From positions 1-35,796 of the forward strand of contig JAZSHF010000058.1 of the NCBI GenBank assembly GCA_045533115.1: DNA of 35,796 bases, in the 5' to 3' direction. The notes under the pieces are model-generated. The model saw nothing but the letters and a program-made list of their open reading frames with translations, made no database searches and was not told the DNA's origin. The number at the start of each line of letters is the position of its first letter. Within the stretch, counting starts at the first letter, position 1. This DNA is from Colimorpha_A sp045533115. GTDB taxonomy: Bacteria; Bacillota; Clostridia; Oscillospirales; CAG-272. Position numbers and translations under genes: made by a program. This document shows positions 15,157 to 22,542 of the stretch, piece after piece.

Positions 15157-15642
15157 TCACTCGTATGCTTCTATTCGGTAAAGGAGCGTCTCAAGCAGCT
15201 CGCGAGCCGCCCCGCGCCTGACGTCGTCTCTCGTTCCGTCAAGGCACAATCTCAAAACAGACGTACCGTAGATGTCTGAAATTCCAATATACACGACTCC
15301 CGCCATATCGGACGGAACACCCTCTCCGCCGCTTGCGTAGCCTGTTGTTGAAATTCCAATATCGGCACCCGATACCCGACGCGCGCCCTCTGCCATCTCA
15401 TAGCAGCACTGCTCGGATACCGCGGTATAAGTATCAAGTGTCTCGGCACTGACACCGAGAAGCTCTTTTTTAATCTCATTCGTATACGACACGACTCCGC
15501 CGAGGACGACGCTCGATGCGCCCGATACGTCGGTCAGCATCTTGGCTATCAGTCCGCCCGTGCAGGATTCTGCGGTAAATATCGTAAGTGACTTGTCCCT
15601 CAAAAGAGAAACTACACTTTCTGAAAGTTCAAGCTCCGTCAT
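15157..15642 (-). CDS. pncC: CinA C-terminal domain protein, putative NMN amidohydrolase
   Basis: 161 residues, the size of the stand-alone PncC/CinA-C domain. The N-terminal active-site stretch TIFTAESCTGGLIAKMLTDVSGASSVVLGGVVSYTNEIK is clear. Family members deamidate nicotinamide mononucleotide in the pyridine-nucleotide salvage cycle. The second conserved loop, usually TGIAGPGGG, reads TTGYASGGEG here, so it has lost the AGP core; activity is therefore not certain. The start overlaps the upp stop (TAATG), showing coupling with upp, and the gene ends just before a 19-bp inverted repeat. Confidence 0.82.
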   Translation of the reverse strand: MTELELSESVVSLLRDKSLTIFTAESCTGGLIAKMLTDVSGASSVVLGGVVSYTNEIKKELLGVSAETLDTYTAVSEQCCYEMAEGARRVSGADIGISTTGYASGGEGVPSDMAGVVYIGISDIYGTSVLRLCLDGTRDDVRRGAARELLETLLYRIEAYE

Positions 15643-16271
15643 TACTTCGTTCCGAAAAGACGGTCGCCCGCGTCGCCGAGACCGGGGACAATATAGCAGT
15701 TTTCATTAAGCCTTTCGTCAAGTGCGGCAACGTAGATATCAACGTCGGGGTGATCGTCCTGAACCTTTTTAACACCCTCGGGTGCGGCAACGAGGTTGAG
15801 AAGGCGAATGTCCCTCGCTCCTCTTTCTTTAAGCATCGTTATAGCATCGGAGGCGCTTCCGCCCGTTGCCAGCATAGGATCGCAGAGAATTACGGTTCTT
15901 TTGCCGATATCCTCGGGAAGCTTGCAATAGTAAACGACGGGCTTGTGAGTCTCGTGGTCGCGGTAAAGACCGATATGCCCGACCTTTGCAACGGGGAGAA
16001 GCTCAAGCAGTCCGTCAACCATTCCAAGCCCTGCGCGGAGTATCGGAACAACAGCGACCTTTTTACCTGCAATACGCTTCGCCTTCATTTTCTGAATCGG
16101 CGTTTCGATCTCCCGGTCGACGAGGGGAAAATCTCTCGTTATTTCATAGCCCATAAGCAGAGTTATCTCGTCGAGAAGCTCGCGAAATTCCTTTGCACCG
16201 GTGCGCTTGTCACGCATTATGGTCAGCTTATGCATGATAAGGGGATGGTCGATTATATGAAGCGTACTCAT
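15642..16271 (-). CDS. upp: Uracil phosphoribosyltransferase
   Basis: 209 residues, the typical length. The PRPP-binding motif CDPMLATGGSASDAI is plain, as are the uracil-binding end (IVPGLGDAGDRLFGTK), the N-terminal HPLIMHKLTIMRDKRTGAKEFRELLDEI and the central VPILRAGLGMVDGLLELLP. It makes UMP from uracil and PRPP. AAGGAG precedes the start and a 17-base-spaced promoter lies upstream. It is followed without a gap by pncC, joining pyrimidine base salvage with pyridine nucleotide salvage, both PRPP-linked. Confidence 0.98.
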   Translation of the reverse strand: MSTLHIIDHPLIMHKLTIMRDKRTGAKEFRELLDEITLLMGYEITRDFPLVDREIETPIQKMKAKRIAGKKVAVVPILRAGLGMVDGLLELLPVAKVGHIGLYRDHETHKPVVYYCKLPEDIGKRTVILCDPMLATGGSASDAITMLKERGARDIRLLNLVAAPEGVKKVQDDHPDVDIYVAALDERLNENCYIVPGLGDAGDRLFGTK

Positions 16272-16304
16272 CGTATTTCTCCTTCATTCGTCATTATTTA
16301 TTTG

Positions 16305-16333
16305 ATTATACACCAAACTTCCCTCTTTTTCAA
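16305..16333 (-). promoter_or_regulatory. Promoter of upp-pncC
   Basis: Minus strand: TTGAAA (16328-16333), 17-base spacer, TATAAT (16305-16310), about 35 bases before the upp start. It is back to back with the promoter at 16384-16412. Confidence 0.8.
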
Positions 16334-16383
16334 CACTTTTATATTAACTTTATAATATAAATTTACATAACATACGAGCCGAG

Positions 16384-16412
16384 TTGACAAATCAAGGTCA
16401 AACGGGTATAAT
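16384..16412 (+). promoter_or_regulatory. Consensus sigma-A promoter for the MFS-like gene
   Basis: TTGACA (16384-16389), 17-base spacer, TATAAT (16407-16412): a full match to the housekeeping consensus, 28 bases before the start codon. It implies strong constitutive expression unless repressed. Confidence 0.9.
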
Positions 16413-16439
16413 GATTTCATAAACGAAAAGGAGGACGGT

Positions 16440-17483
16440 ATGAAATCATATAAGCCGAGATCATCAAATTCATCAATATCTCTGCGTTATGCGCTTATGA
16501 GTATGTGTGCGTCCTCTGTTTGTTGCTCCGTTATTTACGATCATCTGAAGGATGATATAAGCTACGACAGAATGTCGATGCTTGCAGTACTGTTCAACGT
16601 GCTTTCGGTCGGAGGAATGGGACTGATTTCGGTTTTCGCCGACAGAGTCGAAAATAAACACACGGGCGTGAGGCTTTCGACACTGCTTATTTTTCTCGGA
16701 TACTTTTTGCCGACAAAATTCGGTGTCGACCTGAAGGTCGTTCTTCTCGGGCTCGGCAGTGCGGCTTTCTATTCCTTCGCATCGTCGTCTGTCATTTCGC
16801 GATCGGGCGGAAAAAGCCGCGATATCGGGCTTCTTATCGGCGGAACGGGAATCGGTATCGCCTGCGCTTCGTTTTCGGGCTTCGCGGGCCACTTCTTCGC
16901 ACCGTTTCTTATGATACTCGCAATTCCTATGGACACGTATCAAAAGACCGCTCAAGCATCGGAAAACGACGATAACAAAGCGCCTTTTTCGCCGCTTCCG
17001 TTCGTCTTTCTTGCGCTCGCGTATCTGCTTCTGTCCTACGAATTTTCGTCGTTTAATTTCTCTTGGAACGTATGGTTCAAAACGCAGTTTGAGCTTCTTT
17101 TCGCAATCGGTCTCGGGCGCGCAATCGGCGGCTTCCTATCCGATCTTGTCGGAAAAATGATAACGGTCTCCGCCACGTCCTGTGTCGGAACGATGCTCAT
17201 TTTCCTCTCGCCCGACAGCAAGCAGCTTTCGCTGCTCGGACTGTTCTTACTCTCAATGTCGCTTGCACCGACGGTTACGTCTTTTGCCCGCCTTCTCCCG
17301 AATAATCCCGCGCTTTCCTTTGCCATAATGACGCTTGCCTCATATCTCGGTCAAGCTCTTTCCAATCTCATCTCCTTCAGCCGTATAACGATGCTCCTCA
17401 TCTGCGCCGTGCTGATCGCGGTCACGGTGGCGGTGGAATTGCCATACCTGTTAAAGGGGGCTAAAAAAGATGAAGCTATTTAA
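16440..17483 (+). CDS. MFS-like polytopic membrane protein
   Basis: 347 residues with about ten hydrophobic spans. A transporter-like loop GLGRAIGGFLSDLVGKM near residue 225 resembles the Gly-rich cytoplasmic loop of major facilitator proteins (GRxxGxxxD), and SVFADRVENK near residue 65 resembles the first such loop. It is shorter than the usual 400-residue, 12-span carrier. No substrate can be inferred. AAGGAGG lies 7 bases before ATG, an unusually strong ribosome site. Its last 14 bases overlap the next gene, so the two are translationally coupled and probably act together. Confidence 0.7.
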   Translation: MKSYKPRSSNSSISLRYALMSMCASSVCCSVIYDHLKDDISYDRMSMLAVLFNVLSVGGMGLISVFADRVENKHTGVRLSTLLIFLGYFLPTKFGVDLKVVLLGLGSAAFYSFASSSVISRSGGKSRDIGLLIGGTGIGIACASFSGFAGHFFAPFLMILAIPMDTYQKTAQASENDDNKAPFSPLPFVFLALAYLLLSYEFSSFNFSWNVWFKTQFELLFAIGLGRAIGGFLSDLVGKMITVSATSCVGTMLIFLSPDSKQLSLLGLFLLSMSLAPTVTSFARLLPNNPALSFAIMTLASYLGQALSNLISFSRITMLLICAVLIAVTVAVELPYLLKGAKKDEAI

Positions 17484-17778
17484 GTTTATTTTGCCCTTAA
17501 TACTGATTTTTGCCCTCGCATCTCCGGCTTATGCCGCATTTCTGCCCGAAAATAAGGTAGTCGACCGAATAATGACGGTCGAGGAGGACGAAAACATCGT
17601 AGATAAAAGCATAAACGGCACACCGAAGGACAGGCCCTCAAAGACCTTCGTAATGTCAAGGCAAACGTATTTTATAAGAATAATCCTTCCCCTCTTGCTT
17701 ATCTTTTCACTCGGGCCGTCGTATCTCCTTATCGAACGGGAGATCAGGATTCATAAAGAAAAAATCCATTCGCAGTAG
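17470..17778 (+). CDS. Small protein with signal peptide and C-terminal membrane anchor
   Basis: 102 residues. A signal peptide (MKLFKFILPLILIFALASPAYA) with a likely AYA cleavage site is followed by an acidic external stretch of about 40 residues (VEEDENIVDKSINGTPKDRPSK). A second hydrophobic span (IRIILPLLLIFSLGPSYLLI) and a basic tail (EREIRIHKEKIHSQ) follow. This implies an external loop anchored at its C-terminus. I do not recognise a family. It overlaps the MFS-like gene by 14 bases and is preceded by AGGGGG, so it is a likely accessory subunit. Its last codons and stop lie inside the terminator hairpin. Confidence 0.7.
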   Translation: MKLFKFILPLILIFALASPAYAAFLPENKVVDRIMTVEEDENIVDKSINGTPKDRPSKTFVMSRQTYFIRIILPLLLIFSLGPSYLLIEREIRIHKEKIHSQ

Positions 17779-17791
17779 CGAATGGATTTTT
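17760..17791 (+). terminator. Terminator overlapping the end of the small anchored protein gene
   Basis: A 14-bp perfect stem (760-773 pairs with 778-791 of the 17 kb stretch) with loop AGTA and a T-run. The TAG stop at 17776-17778 spans loop and stem, and the last four or five codons form the 5' arm. Confidence 0.88.
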
Positions 17792-17803
17792 GTATACCCA
17801 AAA

Positions 17804-17831
17804 GCCGCACCCGCGAAAACACGGGTGCGGC
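17804..17831 (-). terminator. Terminator-like hairpin after the 17839 gene
   Basis: A 10-bp GC-rich stem (GCCGCACCCG and complement) with an eight-base loop. On the minus strand it is followed by TTTT and lies 7 bases past the stop at 17839. On the plus strand it could back up the preceding terminator. Confidence 0.7.
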
Positions 17832-17838
17832 AATGTTT

Positions 17839-18645
17839 TTATAAGTCTATTTCTCTGACCTTGTAATACGCGCCGAGACGCATAAGGAGATAGAGGGAAA
17901 TGAGAAGCGATGCAAGCGAAAGAAGAAGATCCGCAACACTTCCGACCTTTACGATAAGGTAAAGGAGCGCTACCGACATAAAGGACGACGAAGCAAGGAC
18001 AGTCGCAAGCGACGCGGTAACGGTAAACACTATTTTTCCCGTTCCCTTTACTCGAAGCTTAAGCTCATACGTGAGAGCAAGCATAACCGCAACAAGAGTT
18101 ATCTGAAGAAGAATTCTGACGGGATCGTTTATAGCATTTCCCGCGTCGAAATACAGGCGCACAAGACACGTCGCGTTCCATAGCGGCGGAAAGAATGCCA
18201 AAACGGTAGAACTGCGTTCATTCATCGTTTTGCCGAGGAAGAAGTTCAGCCCTGCGGGAATTGACACAAGGAAAAGAAGCACGGTAAAGAGTTTAAGAGC
18301 ACCGCCGTCGCGCCACGATTCGATAAGGAAAATTATCGACGAGGCGGTCATTGCAAAACCGCCGATCGCCGCAACCGCCTCGGAAAGCGCGTTGCTGTGA
18401 GGGTGAGTTCTCATCTTTCCGATCTTGCCGGCGCATATAGCGAGCGTTACCGTCAAAATCGAAAGAATGAAAAGCGCGGCAACCGAAACAGGCGCGATCT
18501 TGCTTCCAAGCTTGAAAACGCGCATATTCGCATCATATCCGAAAAGTATTGCGCAGGTCTCGATAATCATTCCGATAACGGCGAATATCGCCGTAAATGA
18601 AAGGAGCGCAGGGACGATATTTTTGTTCTTATTTCTTCTGCTCAT
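17839..18645 (-). CDS. Polytopic membrane protein of unknown function
   Basis: 268 residues with about seven or eight hydrophobic spans: residues 10-35, 50-70, 88-108, 117-135, then a cluster to the C-terminus. A conserved-looking motif ERSSTVLAFFPPLWNATCLVRLYFD lies midway on a short loop. I recognise similar hypothetical proteins from clostridia by their overall pattern but not a function. It is a single-gene unit, with a good promoter 44-72 bases upstream and a GC-rich hairpin at its end. The start has AAAGG at slightly long spacing. Confidence 0.7.
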   Translation of the reverse strand: MSRRNKNKNIVPALLSFTAIFAVIGMIIETCAILFGYDANMRVFKLGSKIAPVSVAALFILSILTVTLAICAGKIGKMRTHPHSNALSEAVAAIGGFAMTASSIIFLIESWRDGGALKLFTVLLFLVSIPAGLNFFLGKTMNERSSTVLAFFPPLWNATCLVRLYFDAGNAINDPVRILLQITLVAVMLALTYELKLRVKGTGKIVFTVTASLATVLASSSFMSVALLYLIVKVGSVADLLLSLASLLISLYLLMRLGAYYKVREIDL

Positions 18646-18688
18646 ATAAGACTAACCTTTCAATATTGCCCCGTAGGGCTTCCATAAC

Positions 18689-18717
18689 ATTATATACCAT
18701 AATTTCAAAAAAATCAA
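18689..18717 (-). promoter_or_regulatory. Promoter of the 17839-18645 membrane protein gene
   Basis: Minus strand: TTGATT (18712-18717), 17-base spacer, TATAAT (18689-18694). Confidence 0.75.
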
Positions 18718-18729
18718 TAGAAAAGACAA

Positions 18730-18749
18730 AATCCGACCGAGGTCGGATT
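18730..18749 (-). terminator. Terminator after the zinc-ribbon gene
   Basis: AATCCGAC-CTCG-GTCGGATT hairpin followed on the minus strand by TTGTCTTTT. It lies about 45 bases past the zinc-ribbon stop and just before the next promoter. Confidence 0.75.
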
Positions 18750-18793
18750 CTATCTTGAAAAACAATGTTTTCGGGACACCCGGAAAGAGGCAA

Positions 18794-19069
18794 TTACTGC
18801 TGCTTCATAGCAGCGTAGCACTCGCTGCAGTATACGGGTCTGTCGTTCTTGGGCTCGAAGGGAACCTTAGCTTCTCCGCCGCAGTTTGCACATACGGCAG
18901 TAAAGAATTCCCTTTTCGCCTGACCGGCATTCTTTCGTGCATCGCGGCAGGGCTTGCATCTCTGCGGCTCGTTCTGGAAACCGCGCTCTGCATAGAACTC
19001 CTGCTCGCCTGCGGTAAACACGAAATCGTTTCCGCAGTCCTTACACTTAAGAGTCTTGTCTTCGTACAT
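18794..19069 (-). CDS. Small protein with two zinc ribbons
   Basis: 91 residues. The first ribbon begins LKCKDCGNDFVFTAGEQEF and closes with RCKPCRDARK. This matches the probable zinc-ribbon domain family (PF13451 type) with its conserved EQEFYAERGF. The second has AVCANCGGEAKVPFEP and closes with YCSECYA, the CxxC-x17-CxxC form. Eight Cys can bind two zinc ions. These proteins are common in Clostridia and thought to be nucleic-acid or protein binders, without proven function. I start at the ATG at 19067-19069, preceded by GAGGTAG; a longer frame to 19147 adds basic residues without a ribosome site. Confidence 0.85.
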   Translation of the reverse strand: MYEDKTLKCKDCGNDFVFTAGEQEFYAERGFQNEPQRCKPCRDARKNAGQAKREFFTAVCANCGGEAKVPFEPKNDRPVYCSECYAAMKQQ

Positions 19070-19182
19070 TTTGCTACCTCGCTTTAATGTGGTAAATATT
19101 TTTGCCCTCGGACGGGGTGTCACCGTCATCTTTGCTTCAAACTTCAAAAAATCAAAATTGATACAACGCTTTACTTAAGCTA

Positions 19183-19728
19183 TCAGGGCATATTGACGTT
19201 ATTATAGTGTCGCTTTATCTTCGACTTCGCGCGGAACAACGCGTTATCGACCGACTTCTCGGACACGAAAAGAAGCTCGGATATTTCTTTATAAGACTTT
19301 CCGCCGACGTACAGAGAGAAGACCGTTTTTTCTCTTTTGCTTAAAATCCGGTCTGAGATCGCAAGAAGCTCGCCGAAATCAAAAACTCGGTCACCGATAC
19401 GCTTCCCCTCGGGCTCAGCGGTGCCGGCAGATCTGAGAGCCGACTTCTTGTTTGCGCGGCGAATAAGACTGACCATTCTATTCTTTATACAGATCTTTGC
19501 ATAAAGCCCGAAGGACACCTTATCCTGACTCACATCAAACGTCTTAACAGCGCGATAAAAGGCAACCGTTGCCTCTTGGCGCAGGTCGTCCTTGTCTTGG
19601 ATTATTGCATTCAGGCGCGCAGCATATCTGTCGGTCATATTCTCAATCAGGGGCTTGTATATTTCGCAAAGCTCCGAAAATGCGCCTTCATCGCCGTTTT
19701 TTGCTAAAGTGATAAGATCGGGAAACAA
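19183..19728 (-). CDS. Sigma-70 family factor, sigma-H-like
   Basis: 181 residues with regions 2 and 4 and little between, so region 3 is absent or reduced. Region 2 (DLRQEATVAFYRAVKTFD, then SFGLYAKICIKNRMVSLIRRANKKS) closely follows the pattern of sporulation sigma-H, and region 4 (LSKREKTVFSLYVGGKSYKEISELLFVSEKSVDNALFRAKSKIKRH) does likewise. Sigma-H directs early sporulation genes in Bacillus and Clostridia. It is shorter than the 218-residue Bacillus form, so it could be a relative with a separate regulon. The start is TTG (19726-19728), chosen because GGAGGAG lies just upstream and no ATG has such support. TTG starts often lower translation. Confidence 0.82.
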   Translation of the reverse strand: MFPDLITLAKNGDEGAFSELCEIYKPLIENMTDRYAARLNAIIQDKDDLRQEATVAFYRAVKTFDVSQDKVSFGLYAKICIKNRMVSLIRRANKKSALRSAGTAEPEGKRIGDRVFDFGELLAISDRILSKREKTVFSLYVGGKSYKEISELLFVSEKSVDNALFRAKSKIKRHYNNVNMP

Positions 19729-19755
19729 AACACTCCTCCGACAATGGATACAATA

Positions 19756-19783
19756 ATTATATCACTAATAAACAGTTTGTCAA
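19756..19783 (-). promoter_or_regulatory. Promoter of the sigma-H-like gene
   Basis: Minus strand: TTGACA (19778-19783), 16-base spacer, TATAAT (19756-19761), about 27 bases before the TTG start. Confidence 0.82.
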
Positions 19784-19834
19784 TACACATTTCACAGAAT
19801 TTTTAATATTTTTTTGAATTTTGTTAATAATAAA

Positions 19835-19878
19835 CATAAAAATCCGTGATTTTTAAGGCGAAATCACGGATTTTTATG
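19835..19878 (-). terminator. 18-bp perfect hairpin between the sigma and DUF4364 genes
   Basis: Arms CATAAAAATCCGTGATTT and exact complement, loop TTAAGGCG. It lies about 70 bases past the DUF4364 stop and upstream of the sigma gene promoter. T-runs lie within the stem, so it may end transcription in both directions. Confidence 0.75.
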
Positions 19879-19896
19879 TGGATATTTAACAAATTC

Positions 19897-19944
19897 TGTC
19901 GATTTGTGCGGCATCTTGGGAGAAGCCTATCTTAAAAATCGACA
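19897..19944 (-). other. Structured 3' element of the DUF4364 gene
   Basis: Nine-base arms TGTCGATTT (19897-19905) and AAATCGACA (19936-19944) enclose a smaller stem (GGCaTCT / AGAaGCC, about 19910-19927). It begins 3 bases after the DUF4364 stop, so it sits in the 3' untranslated region, ahead of the hairpin at 19835-19878. Confidence 0.5.
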
Positions 19945-19947
19945 CAA

Positions 19948-20499
19948 TCATTCTATAAGATAATTCACTTCGCCCGTCAATACCGCCATTATGCCGCGGT
20001 AAACAACCTCGGGCTTATCATAGAAGTTGCGCCTTATTCTCTCAAGCTGAGTACTGCTTTCAACAGCAACCTCGACGTTCAGCAGCTCCTTGTCCTTTTC
20101 GGTGATAATACATTTTGCGATAAAGCGGCCGTTCGGAAGCGGCTCAAAGTCGAACTTGACCTTCGCCCCGCGCTCGCGGAACGAAAGGAAGCGAAGCGCA
20201 CTTTTAAGGCTCTTTTCTCTTATCGACTGAAGAATACGGCTGTCGAGCGTTTCGGCGACGATAGCCCCCTGCTCCGTTATCTCGTAAAGCTCCTCGCCCT
20301 CTTCGCCAACGGGAAGCTCAAGCACGTTTCCGGTTTCGAGTAACTCCGCAAAGCATTCGACAAAATCGAAATAGCCGACAAAGCCATCCTGAACGACTAT
20401 GTCATTTATGCTGACGAAGTCGAGGGGATAGCTGATGTGACGCAAAAGATGCAATATAAAAATTTTTATATCGTTTTTATCGCGAAGCTGACTTTGCAT
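19948..20499 (-). CDS. DUF4364 family protein
   Basis: 183 residues matching the DUF4364 pattern common in Clostridia. An N-terminal winged-helix-like part (DIKIFILHLLRHISYPLDFVSINDIVVQDGFVGYFDFVECFAELLETGNV) is followed by a short beta hairpin typical of winged helices (YEITEQGAIVAETLDSRI). A C-terminal alpha/beta half (FEPLPNGRFIAKCIITEKDKELLNVEVAVES) completes it. It probably binds DNA or a protein partner, but its role is unknown. AAAGGATATAG precedes the start. It follows the peptide-binding lipoprotein gene by 84 bases, across a hairpin. Confidence 0.82.
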   Translation of the reverse strand: MQSQLRDKNDIKIFILHLLRHISYPLDFVSINDIVVQDGFVGYFDFVECFAELLETGNVLELPVGEEGEELYEITEQGAIVAETLDSRILQSIREKSLKSALRFLSFRERGAKVKFDFEPLPNGRFIAKCIITEKDKELLNVEVAVESSTQLERIRRNFYDKPEVVYRGIMAVLTGEVNYLIE

Positions 20500-20538
20500 T
20501 TCTATATCCTTTTATAAGCAAATTTTTCGGGATAATTA

Positions 20539-20566
20539 CGGGGAAATCCTAAATTGGATTTCCCCG
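20539..20566 (-). terminator. Hairpin after the binding-protein gene
   Basis: An 11-bp stem (CGGGGAAATCC and complement) with a six-base loop lies 17 bases past the stop at 20584. There is no clear T-run, so it may attenuate or stabilise rather than fully terminate, leaving DUF4364 partly co-transcribed. Confidence 0.6.
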
Positions 20567-20583
20567 CCGTGTAATGATTTGAA

Positions 20584-22305
20584 TTATTGTCCTACCTGAT
20601 ACTTGCTTGCATTCTTAAGGGTAGCACCCGAGAAGACGGGCATACCGTAGTAGTTAGTCTTGACACCCTTGAGGTCCTTTGCAACCATATAAGCACTCTG
20701 AAGCTGAACGAGAGGCATAATCGGCATATCGTTCATAAGCATCTTTTCCGCCTGATGGAGCAGCTCCGCTCTCTTGGTTGCATTGGTTTCGGCATACGCC
20801 TGAGTGATGATAGCGTCGTACTCGGGATTTGAATATCCGCTGATATGAGGCTCAAGCTCGTACAAGCCGGTCGTCATATCCATTGCACCGCCCGCAAAGG
20901 GTACGGCAAAGGATGCGAGGTTACCGAACGCATCAGTCGAGAACATCGTGTAGTCAACGAGGATAACGTCGAAATCTCCGCTTTCGTACGCATCAAGATA
21001 CAGATCGTTCATATATACCGTCTCGTTTTCGCCGATATCCTCAACGCTTCCGAGAGCAGTCACGTTGACGGTGAATCCGAGCTTTTCCCATACAGTCTTA
21101 AGGTACTCGCCGACAGCAATATCCGCCTCGTCTTCATGTACAACGAGATTGATTTCACCCGTCGCCTTGCCCTCAAGCAGACGCTTTGCCTCGGTCATAT
21201 TTGCCTTGGATTCAAGGATCGCACCGCACTTGCTGCGGAAGGAAGCCTTGCCCTTGCCGTTCGAGGTGTTGAACACCTTATCCGCAATAAGTCCCGCAGC
21301 GGGCTTTGCAAAGGTAAGAAGCTTGACAATCTCTTCTCTGTCTACCGCAAGCGAAAGAGCGCGTCTTACGTCAGGATCGGAAAGAAGCTCGGTCTTCGTA
21401 TTGAAGATACAGGAAAGAACCGACATCGTATCCTTAACGGTAACCTTCTTTGCCTTGAGAAGCTCTGCTCTCTTCTTGAGAGGAAGCTCGCCGTCAAATA
21501 CGATCTCGCCATCCTCAAAGCGCTTAAGGACAGCTACGTCGTCAAGAACCTTCGTGGTTGCAAAGGTAATATTCAGACGGAACGCCGAAACGCTGCCGTG
21601 ATAGTTAGCATTCGCCTGAAGAGTCATAGACTCGCCGGGGGTATATGCGCGCACGGCGTACGGGCCGTTAGATACCATAGTTATCGTATTCGAGGACCAG
21701 TTTTCGTGGCGTCCTACCATAAACTCGCGAAGCGGAACGAGCATCGGGCTTGCGAGATATTCGTAGAACTGGTTATAATTGGTAGGGCCTTCGAACTCGA
21801 TGCGGATTACATTCGGCGAGATATCGGTAATTCCGAGATCGTCGATTGTAGCGTCACCGTCGTGAACCTTTTTAGCATTCTTGATGCAGAAGAGCATATT
21901 AGCCGCTTCGCCTCTGAAAGCGGATTCAAGAATACGCTTCCAAGCGTAGATATAATCCGACGCCTGTACCGGAATCCCGTCCGACCAGCCGGTCTTTTTA
22001 AGGGTAATTTCAATTGCGTAGTAATTCTTGCTCGGCTTGTCGAGAACCTTTACGGACTTCGCCTGTGCCTTTACGACCTTACCGTTAGAGTCATACTTGA
22101 AAAGTCCCTCGTAAAGAAGCGACATAATCTTCTGAGAGGTCTGGTCAAGATTTCCGTAAGCAGGGTCGAGATTCGTTATCTCTCCGGAAATATATACGGG
22201 TATCGCAGGCCCGCCCTTTTTGTTATCGACCGCTTTTGAACCGCATCCCGAAAGCATCGGAAGCACTGTCAAAAGCGAAAGAATTACCGCAAGTATTTTT
22301 TTCAT
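20584..22305 (-). CDS. Oligopeptide-type ABC transporter substrate-binding lipoprotein
   Basis: 573 residues of solute-binding family 5 (OppA/DppA-like). A lipoprotein signal ends in LSGC (Cys near residue 21). Next come IPVYISGEITNLDPAYGNLDQTSQKIMSLLYEGLFKYD and KKTGWSDGIPVQASDYIYAWKRI, the family signature, then DPDVRRALSLAVDREEIV and a C-terminal YSNPEYDAIITQAYAETN. It captures peptides outside the membrane for an ABC importer. No permease or ATPase gene is adjacent, so it is an orphan receptor here. I start at the ATG at 22303-22305, after GGAGGG; a longer frame to 22338 would spoil the signal peptide. Confidence 0.92.
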   Translation of the reverse strand: MKKILAVILSLLTVLPMLSGCGSKAVDNKKGGPAIPVYISGEITNLDPAYGNLDQTSQKIMSLLYEGLFKYDSNGKVVKAQAKSVKVLDKPSKNYYAIEITLKKTGWSDGIPVQASDYIYAWKRILESAFRGEAANMLFCIKNAKKVHDGDATIDDLGITDISPNVIRIEFEGPTNYNQFYEYLASPMLVPLREFMVGRHENWSSNTITMVSNGPYAVRAYTPGESMTLQANANYHGSVSAFRLNITFATTKVLDDVAVLKRFEDGEIVFDGELPLKKRAELLKAKKVTVKDTMSVLSCIFNTKTELLSDPDVRRALSLAVDREEIVKLLTFAKPAAGLIADKVFNTSNGKGKASFRSKCGAILESKANMTEAKRLLEGKATGEINLVVHEDEADIAVGEYLKTVWEKLGFTVNVTALGSVEDIGENETVYMNDLYLDAYESGDFDVILVDYTMFSTDAFGNLASFAVPFAGGAMDMTTGLYELEPHISGYSNPEYDAIITQAYAETNATKRAELLHQAEKMLMNDMPIMPLVQLQSAYMVAKDLKGVKTNYYGMPVFSGATLKNASKYQVGQ

Positions 22306-22369
22306 TTTTGTGAGATCCCTCCTGAGGTATGTAGGCATAGCTACAGCACACCTATTTTATTACCCATAC

Positions 22370-22398
22370 ATTATATCACTTTTATTTCCTTTAATCAA
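22370..22398 (-). promoter_or_regulatory. Promoter of the substrate-binding protein gene
   Basis: Minus strand: TTGATT (22393-22398), 17-base spacer, TATAAT (22370-22375), leaving a leader of about 60 bases. Confidence 0.72.
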
Positions 22399-22482
22399 CA
22401 GCATTTTTGAGCTATTTTTTTCAAAATTCAAGTTTTGGCTATTTGAACAAGCGGATAGCGGCAATTTTGTGCATTTTGTCAA

Positions 22483-22511
22483 GCATAATTTTTCACAGCT
22501 CTGAAATACTA
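22483..22511 (+). promoter_or_regulatory. Candidate sigma-F/sigma-G promoter of gpr
   Basis: GCATA (22483-22487), 15-base spacer, GAAATACTA (22503-22511), 31 bases before the gpr start. The forespore consensus is G-[CT]-ATA about 15 bases before a GG-AA-A-TA-like box, so the fit is good though not full. Bacillus gpr is forespore-expressed, which agrees. No sigma-A-type box stands out here. Confidence 0.55.
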
Positions 22512-22542
22512 AGGTCAAAAAGCATTTCTTTGGAGAATCAAA

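Noticed and set aside
19070..19182. Terminator or promoter between the sigma and zinc-ribbon genes
   Set aside because: Only a weak GACGG/CCGTC hairpin without T-run and no good -35/-10 pair; read-through is possible.
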